Below, in pieces: positions 19,522 to 28,299 of a stretch of 64,000 nt of DNA. Every line of letters begins with the position of its first letter. Positions within the stretch are counted from its first letter, which is position 1. Under the pieces are notes generated by a model. It worked only from the letters and a program-made list of their open reading frames with translations. It was not told the DNA's origin and made no database searches. The translations under genes and the position numbers were made by a program. Source of the stretch: Stenotrophomonas sp. Marseille-Q4652 (lineage in GTDB: Bacteria > Pseudomonadota > Gammaproteobacteria > Xanthomonadales > Xanthomonadaceae); contig NZ_CAKAKE010000001.1 of assembly GCF_916618915.1 (NCBI RefSeq), forward strand, positions 2,525,001 to 2,589,000, read 5' to 3'.

Positions 19522-20274
19522 TTAGCCGGTCATCGCCGCGACGATGCGTGCGCGCGAGGTCTCGGCGATGCGGCGCCGACCCTCGAGGTCGGCACTGGCG
19601 ATCGGCTCGAGGAAATGCACCTCGGCCCGCCGCGGCGGCTCGCCGAGCAGGCGCACGAAGTTGGCGAAGAAACTCTCGCCCGGCCCGAAGGCGACCACGG
19701 TCTGCGCATCACCGCGCTCGCCGTAGCGCAGCGCCACCGGCTGTACCGGCACCCCGGCCTCGACCGCGGCCTGGAAGATGCGCGCATGGAACGGGCCGAC
19801 CTCCTGGCCGCCGCGGGTGCGGCCTTCCGGGAACACGCCCACCGCCTTGCCCTGGACCAGGCGCAGGCGCATCTCCTCCATCACCCCGCCCAGTGATTCG
19901 GTGCTGCCGCGCTGGTGGAAGATGGTCTGGCCGCGAGCGGCCAGCCAGCCGACCAGCGGCCAGCTGGCGATTTCGCGCTTGGCGACGAAGCCCATCATCT
20001 TCTGGCTGTGCAGCATCTCGATGTCGACCCAGCTGACGTGGTTGGCCACGAACAGCACCGCCCCGTCGAGCGGCCTGCCATGGCGCTGCAGGCGGAAGCC
20101 GAACACCCACATCAGCCCGCCGGACCACAGGCGCACGGCCAGCTCTTCCAGCGGCTCGCCGTTGACCCGCAGCCGGCCCCACGGCGGCATCATCGCCAGC
20201 AGCGTCAGCGGCAGCATCAGCACGATGTGCAGCAACAGCAGCGGCAGTCGGTACAGGTAGCGGACCACGCGCAT
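19522..20274 (-). CDS. plsC: 1-acyl-sn-glycerol-3-phosphate acyltransferase
   Basis: A 250-residue membrane-associated acyltransferase that makes phosphatidic acid from lysophosphatidate. Motif I is NHVSWVDIEML (NHxxxxD), motif III is VGVFPEGRTRGG, and VPVQPVALRYG is motif IV. One or two hydrophobic helices precede motif I. GGAGGT lies six bases before the ATG at 20274, deciding the start over the longer frame at 20337. It lies between a thioesterase gene and a YheT hydrolase gene on one strand. Confidence 0.9.
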   Translation of the reverse strand: MRVVRYLYRLPLLLLHIVLMLPLTLLAMMPPWGRLRVNGEPLEELAVRLWSGGLMWVFGFRLQRHGRPLDGAVLFVANHVSWVDIEMLHSQKMMGFVAKREIASWPLVGWLAARGQTIFHQRGSTESLGGVMEEMRLRLVQGKAVGVFPEGRTRGGQEVGPFHARIFQAAVEAGVPVQPVALRYGERGDAQTVVAFGPGESFFANFVRLLGEPPRRAEVHFLEPIASADLEGRRRIAETSRARIVAAMTG

Positions 20275-20326
20275 CACGCCACCTCCCGGAGCAGGCGAAG
20301 GCGCGTCGCCGCACGATGACGGATGC

Positions 20327-20773
20327 TCAAGCGGCACCTCCCGCCCGGCCGACCGGCACCACGGCCAGGGTCAGGCGCGAGATGCACACCGGCTTGCCCA
20401 GTTCATTCTCGATCGTGATTTCCCACACCTGGGTGGTACGCCCGACATGCAGCGCGCGCGCCGTGCCGATCACCGTGCCGCCGCGTACCGCGCGCAGGTG
20501 GTTGGCGTTGATCTCCAGCCCGACGCAGATCTGCCGGGCCGGGTCCACGCACAGGTTGCCGGCGGTGCTGCCCAGGGTTTCGGCCAGCACCACCGAGGCG
20601 CCGCCATGCAGCAGCCCGTAGGGCTGGCGGGTACGCACGTCCACCGGCATGGTGGCGCGCAGCCAGTCCTCGCCGGCGTCGATGAATTCGATGCCGAGGT
20701 GGGCGATCAGCGTGTCGCGGCTGAGGGCGTTGAGCGCGTCGAGGGAAACCGTCTGGCGAAAAACCTGGGGCAT
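20327..20773 (-). CDS. PaaI/YdiI-like hotdog thioesterase
   Basis: A 148-residue hotdog-fold acyl-CoA thioesterase. The active-site helix is YGLLHGGASVVLAETLGS with the conserved His-Gly-Gly and a downstream Glu; VGLEINANHLRAVRGG and TQVWEITIENELGKPVCISRLTLAV form the beta sheet. This type hydrolyses aromatic or 1,4-dihydroxy-2-naphthoyl-CoA. The substrate cannot be chosen from sequence. It begins 19 bases after the phospholipase-like gene on the same strand. Confidence 0.86.
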   Translation of the reverse strand: MPQVFRQTVSLDALNALSRDTLIAHLGIEFIDAGEDWLRATMPVDVRTRQPYGLLHGGASVVLAETLGSTAGNLCVDPARQICVGLEINANHLRAVRGGTVIGTARALHVGRTTQVWEITIENELGKPVCISRLTLAVVPVGRAGGAA

Positions 20774-20792
20774 TGGAACTCGCGGCAAGGAA

Positions 20793-22832
20793 TCAGAGGA
20801 TGGGGGCCAGGCCGGCGCCGAACGCGGTGAGCATCCGTACCAGCAACCACTTGCCACCGACGTTGACCTCGGGGAAGTCGCCTACCGCGGTGTAGCAGCG
20901 GTAGAACCCCGGATCCTGCCGGCGCAACGGTTCCGGGCAGTCCTGGCCCGGGTTGAATTCATACACGGTAGCGTAACGCCACGGCCAGAAATCCAGCACC
21001 GGCAGCGCCTCGGAGGCCTTGCCGACGCTGTAGTTGAGCCCGGACAGCACGAACGGCTTCTGCCGCGGCGCCACCGTCCAGGCGTTCTCCGGCCGCGTGT
21101 CGCGCAGTATGCTCTGCGCCAACGCCTCGGCAAAGGCCGGGTCGTCGATGACCACCATGCCCTCGGTGTTGTAGTTCTCGCTGCGCGGATCGAAGTTGTG
21201 GGTGCCGATCACGCCGATCCGGCGATCGACCACCAGCGACTTGGCGTGCAGGCCCATGCGCGCGCCCTTGCGGGTTACCGACAACGGTTTGTTGACCGCC
21301 TTGCTCCCCAGGAACGAGGGCCGGGTCTCGGTGCGCAGGCGCTGGCGCTCGACCTCGCTGCCGACGGCGCGGCGGCGCGCACGCGCGTTCTCGTAGGCAC
21401 TGCCCTGGCGCTGCAGGCCAGGACGCACCGGGGCGCTGCCCGGCCGCGGCGTGGCCTGGCGGTCACTGCGGTTGTGGGCGCCGCTGCCGGTGGCGCTGCC
21501 ACCCAGCAGCCCGCGCCCGCCATCGCCGGTGTCCGCCGGCACCGGGTCGGGCTGGCGGTTGGCCTCGCTGACCGGCGGGTCGAGCGGGAACGGCTTGTAC
21601 TCGTGGATGTTGAAGCCCAGCTCGCGCAGGTTGCGGCGTTTGTACTTGTAGGACAGCGCATAGACGATCGGGTTGTCGGTAGCGGCCAGGCTGTTGGTCG
21701 ACACCACCACCCGCGGCGGCTGCGGGCGCCGGCGCAGCTGCCTGAACAGGTCCTGCGCCGGATCGGACAGCACCAGGTAGGGCGTCTGCAGCAGCACTTC
21801 ACGTTCGGCGCCGGCGATGACCTGGTCCAGCCTCGGCTCGCCTGCGGTGACAGTGAACGACCCGGGATTGCGGCGGTGCTTGCGCGGCAGGTCGGCGACG
21901 TAGCTGACCGAACGCACCGGCAGCGCGGTATCGACGAAGCTGCGGGCGATGTGTTCGGCGTCGTTGGCCTGCCCGCTCACTCGCGCGATCCGCTCCGGGC
22001 GCTGGTAACTGTATTCGGGCAGTGGCGGCACGCCCCCGCGCAGCAGGGTGCGGCCGACGTCGTTCAGGCGCTCGGCCGGCACGCTGCGCCGCGCGCCCCA
22101 GAACGCATCGAAGTTGGCGGCCATCTCGCGCACTTCCGGCCCGGCCAGGACCACGTCGCGGTCGCGGAAGTTGTATTCGCTGTCCCAGTCGTAATAGTCG
22201 TCCTGGTAGTTGCGCCCGCCGACCACGCCGATGGCATCGTCGATCACCAGCAGCTTGTTGTGCATGCGCTGGTTGAAGCGGCGGAAGCAGCACAGCACGC
22301 TGCCGGCGTAATCGAGGTAGTTCAGCCGCGCCTTGCCGAAGCTGGGGTTGTACACCCGCAGCTGGAAGTTCTGGTGCGCGCCGGCCAGCGCGGCCAGCAC
22401 CTCCAGGTCGGAGATCGCCGAGAGCTGGTCGATCAGCACCCGCACCTTGACCCCGCGCCGGGCCGCGGCCAGCAGCTCGTCGATCACCAGCCGGGCGCTG
22501 TCGTCGGTGTCGAAGATGTAGGTCTGCAGGTCGATGCTGCGGGTGGCGCTGCGCAGCAGGTTCAGCCGCGCGACCAGCGCGGCCTCGCCCTCGTCGAGGA
22601 TGGTGGCGTAGTGGCGCGGCACCTGCGCGGTGGATTCGGTGAAGGCCCGGCCGCCCAGCGCGCGCAGCGGCGAGGCCAGCGCGCAGCGGTCGGCCTGGTC
22701 GCAGTCCAGTTCGCTGCTGCGTGCCTGCACGGCAATGCCGGCGGCACGCTCGCGCTCGACGCTGGTCAGCGACGCACAGCCGCTTCCCAGCACCAGCATC
22801 GCCAGTGCCAGCAGCCGCAGCAGCACGGTCAC
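20793..22832 (-). CDS. Phospholipase D family protein (cardiolipin synthase-like), exported
   Basis: A 679-residue protein with a lipoprotein-like signal (lipobox LGSGC) and two HKD catalytic motifs, HNKLLVIDDAIGVVGGRN and HAKSLVVDRRIGVIGTHNFD. These would form one phosphatidyltransferase or phosphodiesterase site, likely acting on phospholipids in the periplasm. A long, low-complexity Arg/Gly/Ser-rich insert (around residues 430-520) precedes the second HKD, which is unusual. It starts with GTG overlapping the yceI stop (GTGA). It may be a ClsC-type synthase or a lipase; the export signal favours envelope lipid work. Confidence 0.86.
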   Translation of the reverse strand: MTVLLRLLALAMLVLGSGCASLTSVERERAAGIAVQARSSELDCDQADRCALASPLRALGGRAFTESTAQVPRHYATILDEGEAALVARLNLLRSATRSIDLQTYIFDTDDSARLVIDELLAAARRGVKVRVLIDQLSAISDLEVLAALAGAHQNFQLRVYNPSFGKARLNYLDYAGSVLCCFRRFNQRMHNKLLVIDDAIGVVGGRNYQDDYYDWDSEYNFRDRDVVLAGPEVREMAANFDAFWGARRSVPAERLNDVGRTLLRGGVPPLPEYSYQRPERIARVSGQANDAEHIARSFVDTALPVRSVSYVADLPRKHRRNPGSFTVTAGEPRLDQVIAGAEREVLLQTPYLVLSDPAQDLFRQLRRRPQPPRVVVSTNSLAATDNPIVYALSYKYKRRNLRELGFNIHEYKPFPLDPPVSEANRQPDPVPADTGDGGRGLLGGSATGSGAHNRSDRQATPRPGSAPVRPGLQRQGSAYENARARRRAVGSEVERQRLRTETRPSFLGSKAVNKPLSVTRKGARMGLHAKSLVVDRRIGVIGTHNFDPRSENYNTEGMVVIDDPAFAEALAQSILRDTRPENAWTVAPRQKPFVLSGLNYSVGKASEALPVLDFWPWRYATVYEFNPGQDCPEPLRRQDPGFYRCYTAVGDFPEVNVGGKWLLVRMLTAFGAGLAPIL

Positions 22833-23395
22833 GGGGTGGGCACCTCGGTCAGGCGCCCGCGCATCAGGAAGGTCACTCGATCACTCAGGGCTATGTGCCA
22901 GCCATCCATGCCGTAGCGTCCACGCAGGACGGTACCGCGGCCGACGAGGTCGCAATCATAGCCGGGGCGGTCGCATCCGGCCGGCATCAAACGCAGCGTC
23001 TCGCGGTGGCGGATGCCGCGCAGGGTCAGAGTGCCCTGCAGGTCGCCGCCCTCGCTGACCAGCTCCGGCTCGAACGGCAGCGAATCGAACTCCACCACCG
23101 GATGGCGCTGGGTGTCGAAGAAATCCTCGCCACGCATCCAGCCTGTGTAGCGCGGCTTGCCGGGGATCTCCACGTACTGGCTGAACATCCGCAGCCGTAC
23201 CTGCCTGCGGCCGTCGGCCAGGATCTCGATGCGGCCCTCGAAGCGCGGGAACTGGCCTTCGATGCGCTGGCCCAGGCGCGTGCGGATCTCGAAACCGAAA
23301 TGCGAGCGCTGCGGGTCCAGCGCGATGTGCCCGCCGGCCGCGGCGGCCGGGGGCAGCAGCAACAGGAGCAGCAGTGCGGCGCGCAGCCTGCGCAT
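22829..23395 (-). CDS. YceI-family periplasmic protein
   Basis: A 188-residue protein with a clear signal peptide (LLLLLLLPPAAAAGG) and a YceI lipocalin-like barrel: DPQRSHFGFEIRTRLGQRIEGQFPRFEG at the start, FFDTQRHPVVEFDS in the middle and GTLTLRGIRHRETLRL later. YceI proteins bind isoprenoid lipids; the exact ligand here is unknown. Two Cys (in AGCDRPGYDCD) may form a disulfide. Its stop overlaps the start of the phospholipase D gene. Confidence 0.86.
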   Translation of the reverse strand: MRRLRAALLLLLLLPPAAAAGGHIALDPQRSHFGFEIRTRLGQRIEGQFPRFEGRIEILADGRRQVRLRMFSQYVEIPGKPRYTGWMRGEDFFDTQRHPVVEFDSLPFEPELVSEGGDLQGTLTLRGIRHRETLRLMPAGCDRPGYDCDLVGRGTVLRGRYGMDGWHIALSDRVTFLMRGRLTEVPTP

Positions 23396-23429
23396 TGCCG
23401 GTGTCAGGCCCGGGAGGCGTCCGCGCCGC

Positions 23430-23906
23430 TCACGGCCACCAGAACGCGGCCAGCCGGGCGATGCCGGGCTCGATTGGCGCGGCCATCGGCAGCGACAGCA
23501 CCACCACCGAGGAGGTCGGCATGCCGCGGTAGTCACCGGACTGGCCGCTGTGCATCAGCGCCGCCAGCCGTTCCAGGCCCGGGTTGTGGCCGACCACCAG
23601 CACGCGCTCGAGGTCGCGGTGCTCGTCCACCACCGCGACCAGGGTGCCCGGGGTGGCCTCGTAGATGCGCTCGTCCAGGCGCTGCTCGACGTAGCCGGTC
23701 AGGCCCAGCACCGCTTCCAGGGTTTCCCGGGCGCGGCGCGCCGGCGAGCACAGCACGCGGTCGGGGACCAGCTTGTTCTCGACCAGCCAGCGCCCGGCCG
23801 CCTCGGCCTCGGCCAGGCCGTGCGGGGACAGCGGGCGGTCGATGTCGGCCTGGCCGGGGCTGGCCGGTTCGGCGTTGGCATGGCGCAGCAGGATCAGTTC
23901 GCGCAT
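23430..23906 (-). CDS. sixA: SixA-type phosphohistidine phosphatase
   Basis: A 158-residue histidine phosphatase. The catalytic motif is LILLRHANAE with H9, and the second His is in VLVVGHNPGLE; CSPARRARETLE supplies the conserved Arg. SixA removes phosphate from histidine phosphotransfer domains such as those of ArcB or the nitrogen PTS. It is a small single-domain member without a signal. A ParA-like ATPase gene ends 15 bases upstream on the same strand. Confidence 0.87.
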   Translation of the reverse strand: MRELILLRHANAEPASPGQADIDRPLSPHGLAEAEAAGRWLVENKLVPDRVLCSPARRARETLEAVLGLTGYVEQRLDERIYEATPGTLVAVVDEHRDLERVLVVGHNPGLERLAALMHSGQSGDYRGMPTSSVVVLSLPMAAPIEPGIARLAAFWWP

Positions 23907-23921
23907 TCGGTCTTACTCCAG

Positions 23922-24554
23922 TCAGGCCTTGTCCAGCCAGTTGAGCAACGGTTCCCAGTCCTTCTGGTGCTCGCGCACCTGGGCAGAGTGGTAATCAAAC
24001 AGGCTGCGCCCCAGCCCGACCATGACCACGTAGCCCTGGCTGTCCCGTAGTTGGGTGACGACGTCGTAGGGCCAGTCGGCCAGCATCTGCCTGGCCTGCT
24101 GCGAGGTCTGGGTCCAGTGCTTGGTGCGGTTGAGCACAAGGCCCACCGGCAGCGCACGCGTATGCACCCGGGGCACCGCGGCCAGGCTGTTGAGGAAGCC
24201 GACGATGGCCTCGATGTCCAGCGCCGAGGGCAGCACCGGCACCACCACCGCGTCGGCGGTGGCCAGGAACGGCTCCAGCTCCTGCGCATGGGCACCGGCG
24301 GGGGCGTCGATGATCACCTGCTCGGTGCCATCGGGCAGCAGCTTCTCCCAGGCCTTCCTGCGATAGACGTTGATCGGCAGCACCGCGCTTTCCAGTGCGG
24401 CCCGGCGCTGTGCCCAGCGCGTGCCCGAACCCTGGGGATCGGCATCGGCCAGCACCGTTGCCTGGCCGGACAGCGCCGAATGCGCTGCCAGATGGGTGGC
24501 GATGGTGGTCTTGCCCACACCGCCCTTGGAGCCGGCCACCAGGATCGTCTTCAT
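23922..24554 (-). CDS. ParA/MinD-like ATPase
   Basis: A 210-residue P-loop ATPase of the ParA family. The deviant Walker A is KGGVGKTT (residues 10-17), switch I/II are DADPQGSG and VIIDAPAGA. No helix-turn-helix extension is present, so it is the small cytosolic type. No parB lies next to it, so a chromosomal-partition role is not supported; orphan members position other protein cargoes. GAGG precedes the ATG. Divergent from the AAA ATPase gene with 120 bases between. Confidence 0.86.
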   Translation of the reverse strand: MKTILVAGSKGGVGKTTIATHLAAHSALSGQATVLADADPQGSGTRWAQRRAALESAVLPINVYRRKAWEKLLPDGTEQVIIDAPAGAHAQELEPFLATADAVVVPVLPSALDIEAIVGFLNSLAAVPRVHTRALPVGLVLNRTKHWTQTSQQARQMLADWPYDVVTQLRDSQGYVVMVGLGRSLFDYHSAQVREHQKDWEPLLNWLDKA

Positions 24555-24674
24555 GCACGCCTCGTTTCCGCGGGGACCGGGCCAGACTACACCGCCCCGA
24601 GTCAGGACAGCTAGACAAGCGCTGCCGCCGGGGCAACCGGCTTGCTATCGTTGCGCCCCAGCCACGGAGCGCCC

Positions 24675-26156
24675 ATGAGCGAGCTGCAGGACCTGACCGC
24701 GCTGATCCGCGCCAACACTCCCCTGATCGTGATCGAGACGCCCGACGAGGGGCGGATCATCGATCTGTTCCGGCAGGCGCTCATGCACGTATGGCGTGCA
24801 CTGCACCGCTGGTCGATCACCGAGGGCCTGCGCCGGCTGGACCTGGACACCGAGGACGAGCCATTCGGCCCGCCCGATGCCAGCGCCGTGCTGCGCATGA
24901 TCCAGCAGGCCGAACAGCGCGGCATCTACCTGCTGCTCGATTTCCATCCCTACCTGGGCTACGCCAGCCACCAGCGCCTGCTGCGCGACATCGTCCAGCG
25001 CCGCCATTGCCAGCCGCACGTGCTGGTGCTGGTCGGCGCCAGGGTCGAACTGCCGGGCGAACTCGAAACGCTGGCCACCCGCTTCAACCCGCGCCTGCCC
25101 GATGCGGCCGCCCTGCTGAAGATGCTGCGCGAGGAAGCCGACGGCTATGCGCGTGAGCACGGCGGCCGCCGCGTCACCGTGGACAACGAGGCGGTGCAGC
25201 AGATCCTGCGCAACCTGCAGGGCCTGGCCCTGTCCGATGCACGGCGCATCGCCCGCCAGCTGATCTATGCCGACGGCGCGCTCGGTGCCGACGACCTGCC
25301 GCAGCTGGCGAAGCTGAAGTTCGAGATGCTCAACCGCAGCGGCAACCTGCACTACGAATACGACAGCGCACGCTTTGGCGATGTCGCCGGTGCCAGCCGC
25401 CTGAAGCGCTGGATCAACCAGCGCCGCGTCGCCTTCGTCTCCGGCAATGCACCGCCGGGGCTGGATCCACCGCGCGGGATGCTGCTGCTGGGCGTGCAGG
25501 GCTGCGGCAAGTCGATGCTGGCCAAGGCCACCGCCGCCGGCTTCGGCGTGCCGCTGCTGCGGCTGGATTTCGGCGCGCTGTACAACAAGTACCACGGCGA
25601 GACCGAGAAGAACCTGCGCGAGGCGCTGGCCTCGGCCGAGCAGCTGGCGCCGTGCGTGCTGTGGATCGACGAGATCGAGAAGGGCCTGTCCAGCGGCGGC
25701 GAGGACGGCGGCGTGTCACGCCGGGTGCTGGGCTACCTGCTGACCTGGCTGGCCGAGCGCAAGGCGCCGGTGTTCATCGTCGCCACCGCCAACCAGGTGC
25801 ACGAGCTGCCGGCCGAACTGCTGCGCAAGGGCCGCTTCGACGAGATCTTCTTCGTCGACCTGCCCTCGCCCGATACCCGGGTCGAGCTGCTGCGCCTGCA
25901 CCTGGGCAAGCGCGGGCTGGACCCGGACGGGTTCGCCCTGCCCGCGCTGGCCGCGGCCAGCGATGGCTTTTCCGGCGCAGAGATCGAACAGGCGGTGGTG
26001 GCCGGGCTGTACGCCGCCCATGCCGAACAGCGCCGGCTGGATACCGAACTGCTGATGGGCGAGATCCGTGGCACCCGGCCGCTGTCGGTGCTGATGGCCG
26101 AACAGGTGCAGGCCCTGCGTGAGTGGGCGCGCGAGCGCACCGTCCCGGCCGACTGA
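24675..26156 (+). CDS. AAA+ ATPase, Ycf46-like
   Basis: A 493-residue protein. The N-terminal 230 residues resemble the Ycf46 domain (LIVIETPDEGRIIDLF, VLVLVGARVELPGELE). A classical AAA module follows with Walker A GVQGCGKS (273-280), a pore-like YNKYHGETEKNLREA segment, Walker B CVLWIDEIEKGL, sensor 1 VATANQVHELP and arginine finger RKGRFDEIFF. Ycf46 proteins are linked to carbon-uptake regulation in cyanobacteria; the role in this lineage is unknown. GGAG lies before the ATG at 24675. Confidence 0.85.
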   Translation: MSELQDLTALIRANTPLIVIETPDEGRIIDLFRQALMHVWRALHRWSITEGLRRLDLDTEDEPFGPPDASAVLRMIQQAEQRGIYLLLDFHPYLGYASHQRLLRDIVQRRHCQPHVLVLVGARVELPGELETLATRFNPRLPDAAALLKMLREEADGYAREHGGRRVTVDNEAVQQILRNLQGLALSDARRIARQLIYADGALGADDLPQLAKLKFEMLNRSGNLHYEYDSARFGDVAGASRLKRWINQRRVAFVSGNAPPGLDPPRGMLLLGVQGCGKSMLAKATAAGFGVPLLRLDFGALYNKYHGETEKNLREALASAEQLAPCVLWIDEIEKGLSSGGEDGGVSRRVLGYLLTWLAERKAPVFIVATANQVHELPAELLRKGRFDEIFFVDLPSPDTRVELLRLHLGKRGLDPDGFALPALAAASDGFSGAEIEQAVVAGLYAAHAEQRRLDTELLMGEIRGTRPLSVLMAEQVQALREWARERTVPAD

Positions 26157-26165
26157 GCCGGCAGA

Positions 26166-27218
26166 TCAGGTCGTCGGCATCCCCGGCTGCCAGTGCGGCG
26201 GTGGATGGATGGGCAGGCCGTGTGCGCGCAGCAGCCGCAGCAGGGTCGGCACCTCACCGTACCGTGCCACCTGCTGTGCGTGGCCGGTGGTCACGTCCAC
26301 CCACGGGGCCGTCGCCTGCGCTACCCACTGCAATTGCCGGTAGCGCGCGTTCCATTCGGCCACCTGCTCAGGGTCCAGCGCCTGGCGACGCATGATCGCG
26401 ATCCCGATCAGTGCCGTGATCAGGGTGGGGCTGTCGGCCATCAAGGTCGCCAGCTGCCGGCACTGCAGCACCTGTGACGAAGCCTGATCGGCAGCGGGAC
26501 AATGTTTGTTGAGGAGCTGGGCCGAAGGCGCCGCCGTCGCCGCGGCAATGGCGAAGGCATGCACCGTCCGGGCACTGTCCATGCCCGCATCGCGAGGCAG
26601 CGCGTCGGTTGCCTGCAACAGCCTGGCCAGCCGCGACTGCATCGGGTCGTCAAAGCGCGATGCCGTGCTGGCCGCCTGCCACAGGGGCTCACGCCCGGCC
26701 TCGGGAACCAGCCCCAGCCGCAGCAGTTGCATTGCCGCGTCCTCATCCGCCAGCGCCGTGGTCATCCGCAGCACTTGTTCCTTCGGGCAGTCGTCCTCCA
26801 GGGCAAGGCAGGCCTGAAGGCCGGCGCTGGCCAGCTCCGGATCGCGCCCGCCATCGGCCATCGCCAGCTGCAGGATGGCGTGGTGATTCCATACCCCGGC
26901 ACCACCGGGCTGCAGCAACAAAGCGGCATAGCGCTCGCGCAGGCTGCCAACGGCCATCATTGGCAACAGCTTTCCCAGTGCGGCCTGGTAGCGCGCATAC
27001 ATGGCTTCATCCTGCACGGCCGTGGTGGTTCCCGGCGCAGGTGCACTGGAAGTGCGGACCGGTGCGGGACCTGCCGCGGCGGGCGCGGCCTCCGCAGCGA
27101 TGGCGGGCGCCTGGGTTGAAACCGGCTCCCGGCCACAGGCCTGCAGCAGCAACGCGCCGCCGACCAGCGCGATCCATCGGGCCGGCCTGCGGACCCGGCC
27201 CGGCAGCGCCTTCTTCAT
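26166..27218 (-). CDS. Hypothetical lipoprotein, paralogue of the neighbouring split gene
   Basis: A 350-residue lipoprotein with signal and lipobox LQAC, then an Ala/Pro/Thr linker to about residue 65. The remainder is helical with repeated Cys-containing motifs (CLALEDDCPKEQVLRM, KHCPAADQASSQVLQCRQL) resembling SEL1/TPR-like solenoids. I do not recognise a named family. Its C-terminus (GLPIHPPPHWQPGMP) matches that of the upstream interrupted gene (SIPLQPPARWEPELP), so the two are tandem paralogues. GGAG is five bases before the ATG. Confidence 0.74.
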   Translation of the reverse strand: MKKALPGRVRRPARWIALVGGALLLQACGREPVSTQAPAIAAEAAPAAAGPAPVRTSSAPAPGTTTAVQDEAMYARYQAALGKLLPMMAVGSLRERYAALLLQPGGAGVWNHHAILQLAMADGGRDPELASAGLQACLALEDDCPKEQVLRMTTALADEDAAMQLLRLGLVPEAGREPLWQAASTASRFDDPMQSRLARLLQATDALPRDAGMDSARTVHAFAIAAATAAPSAQLLNKHCPAADQASSQVLQCRQLATLMADSPTLITALIGIAIMRRQALDPEQVAEWNARYRQLQWVAQATAPWVDVTTGHAQQVARYGEVPTLLRLLRAHGLPIHPPPHWQPGMPTT

Positions 27219-27261
27219 CGGTTCTCCGTCGATCGGCGCGCGAGTGCCGGTGCCCACCGCC

Positions 27262-28254
27262 TCATTGCCCGGCGGTCGGCGGCAGCTCCGGCTCCCAGCG
27301 GGCCGGCGGCTGCAGCGGGATGCTGGCCTGCACCAGCTGCTCCTCCCAGGCCGCACGCTCGCCACGGGCCGCCACATGCTGCAGGAATGCATGGACCGGC
27401 TGCTTGCCGACCAGTGCCACGCCACGCTGGAACAGCCATTCCAGCGCGCGGTGGCGCTGCTGCCAATGGGCGTGGTCTTCGGCGTCGGTGGCCAGGCTCG
27501 CGCGCAGGGCGGCGCCGAGGTTGGCCTGGGCCAGGGTCGGGCTGGCCGCCAGGGTTTCGAAGATCGCGCGGCACTGCTGGTCACGCAGCGATCCGGGCGC
27601 GGCCGCCTGGCACTGGCGGACGACTGCCATCGACGGGTCGTGCAGGGTGTCGATGGTCAGCGCGGCCACCGCGGTCGCCGCCAGCACGTCCTGGCCGCTG
27701 TAGGCCAGCCCGTCCAGCACGGTACCGGGCGGAGGCGGGAGCAGGTCCCAGCCGGCGCTGGCCTGCAGCAGGGCCGGCAGCTCGACGTCGAAACTGCTCA
27801 GGTAACGGCCCGACGCCGCGGCGGCAGCCTAGGATGCCTCGTCGATGTGGCCGGCGGCATCACCGCGCAGCCACGCGCCGGCATCGTCGCCCCCCAGCCG
27901 CTGATAGTTGGCGCGGGCCTGCCGGCAGTCGCTGTCGGTGGAACAGTGCAGCAGCGCAGCGCGGGCGACTAGCAACGAATCACCCGGCGCAACCAGTGCC
28001 TGCTGCAGCCATTGCCCGCGCAGGTTTTCCAGTTCCGGCGCCTGGATCCCGTTGGCGTCAAGGTCGCCCGTGGTGGTCAGCCGCCATGCGAGGTAAAGGT
28101 TTTCGGCACCGCCCTGCCTGGCCAGATCCCGGGCATGTGCCAACACACGGTCGTCGAAGCCGCGCTCCCAGGCCGGTTCCAGCGGCGGGGACGCCAGCAC
28201 GGGCGCCACCACCGCCAGCAATGCACACAGCGTCCACCCATGCCCCTGCTTCAT
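27262..28254 (-). pseudogene. Hypothetical exported protein interrupted by an in-frame amber codon
   Basis: One continuous minus-strand frame from the ATG at 28254 to the TGA at 27262 is broken only by TAG at 27829-27831. The 5' part encodes a signal peptide (CALLAVVAPVLA) and a helical domain ending GDAAGHIDEAS. After the stop, reading resumes in the same frame with AAAASGRYLSSFDVELPALLQ. The downstream part ends SIPLQPPARWEPELPP, like the next gene. GAGGGG precedes the ATG. A single-base nonsense change explains it; a sequencing error is the main alternative. Without read-through only a 141-residue fragment is made. Confidence 0.72.
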
Positions 28255-28299
28255 GCCTGTCCCCTCTTCCGTGTGAGGGCCGATCATGCCATGGCCGGG

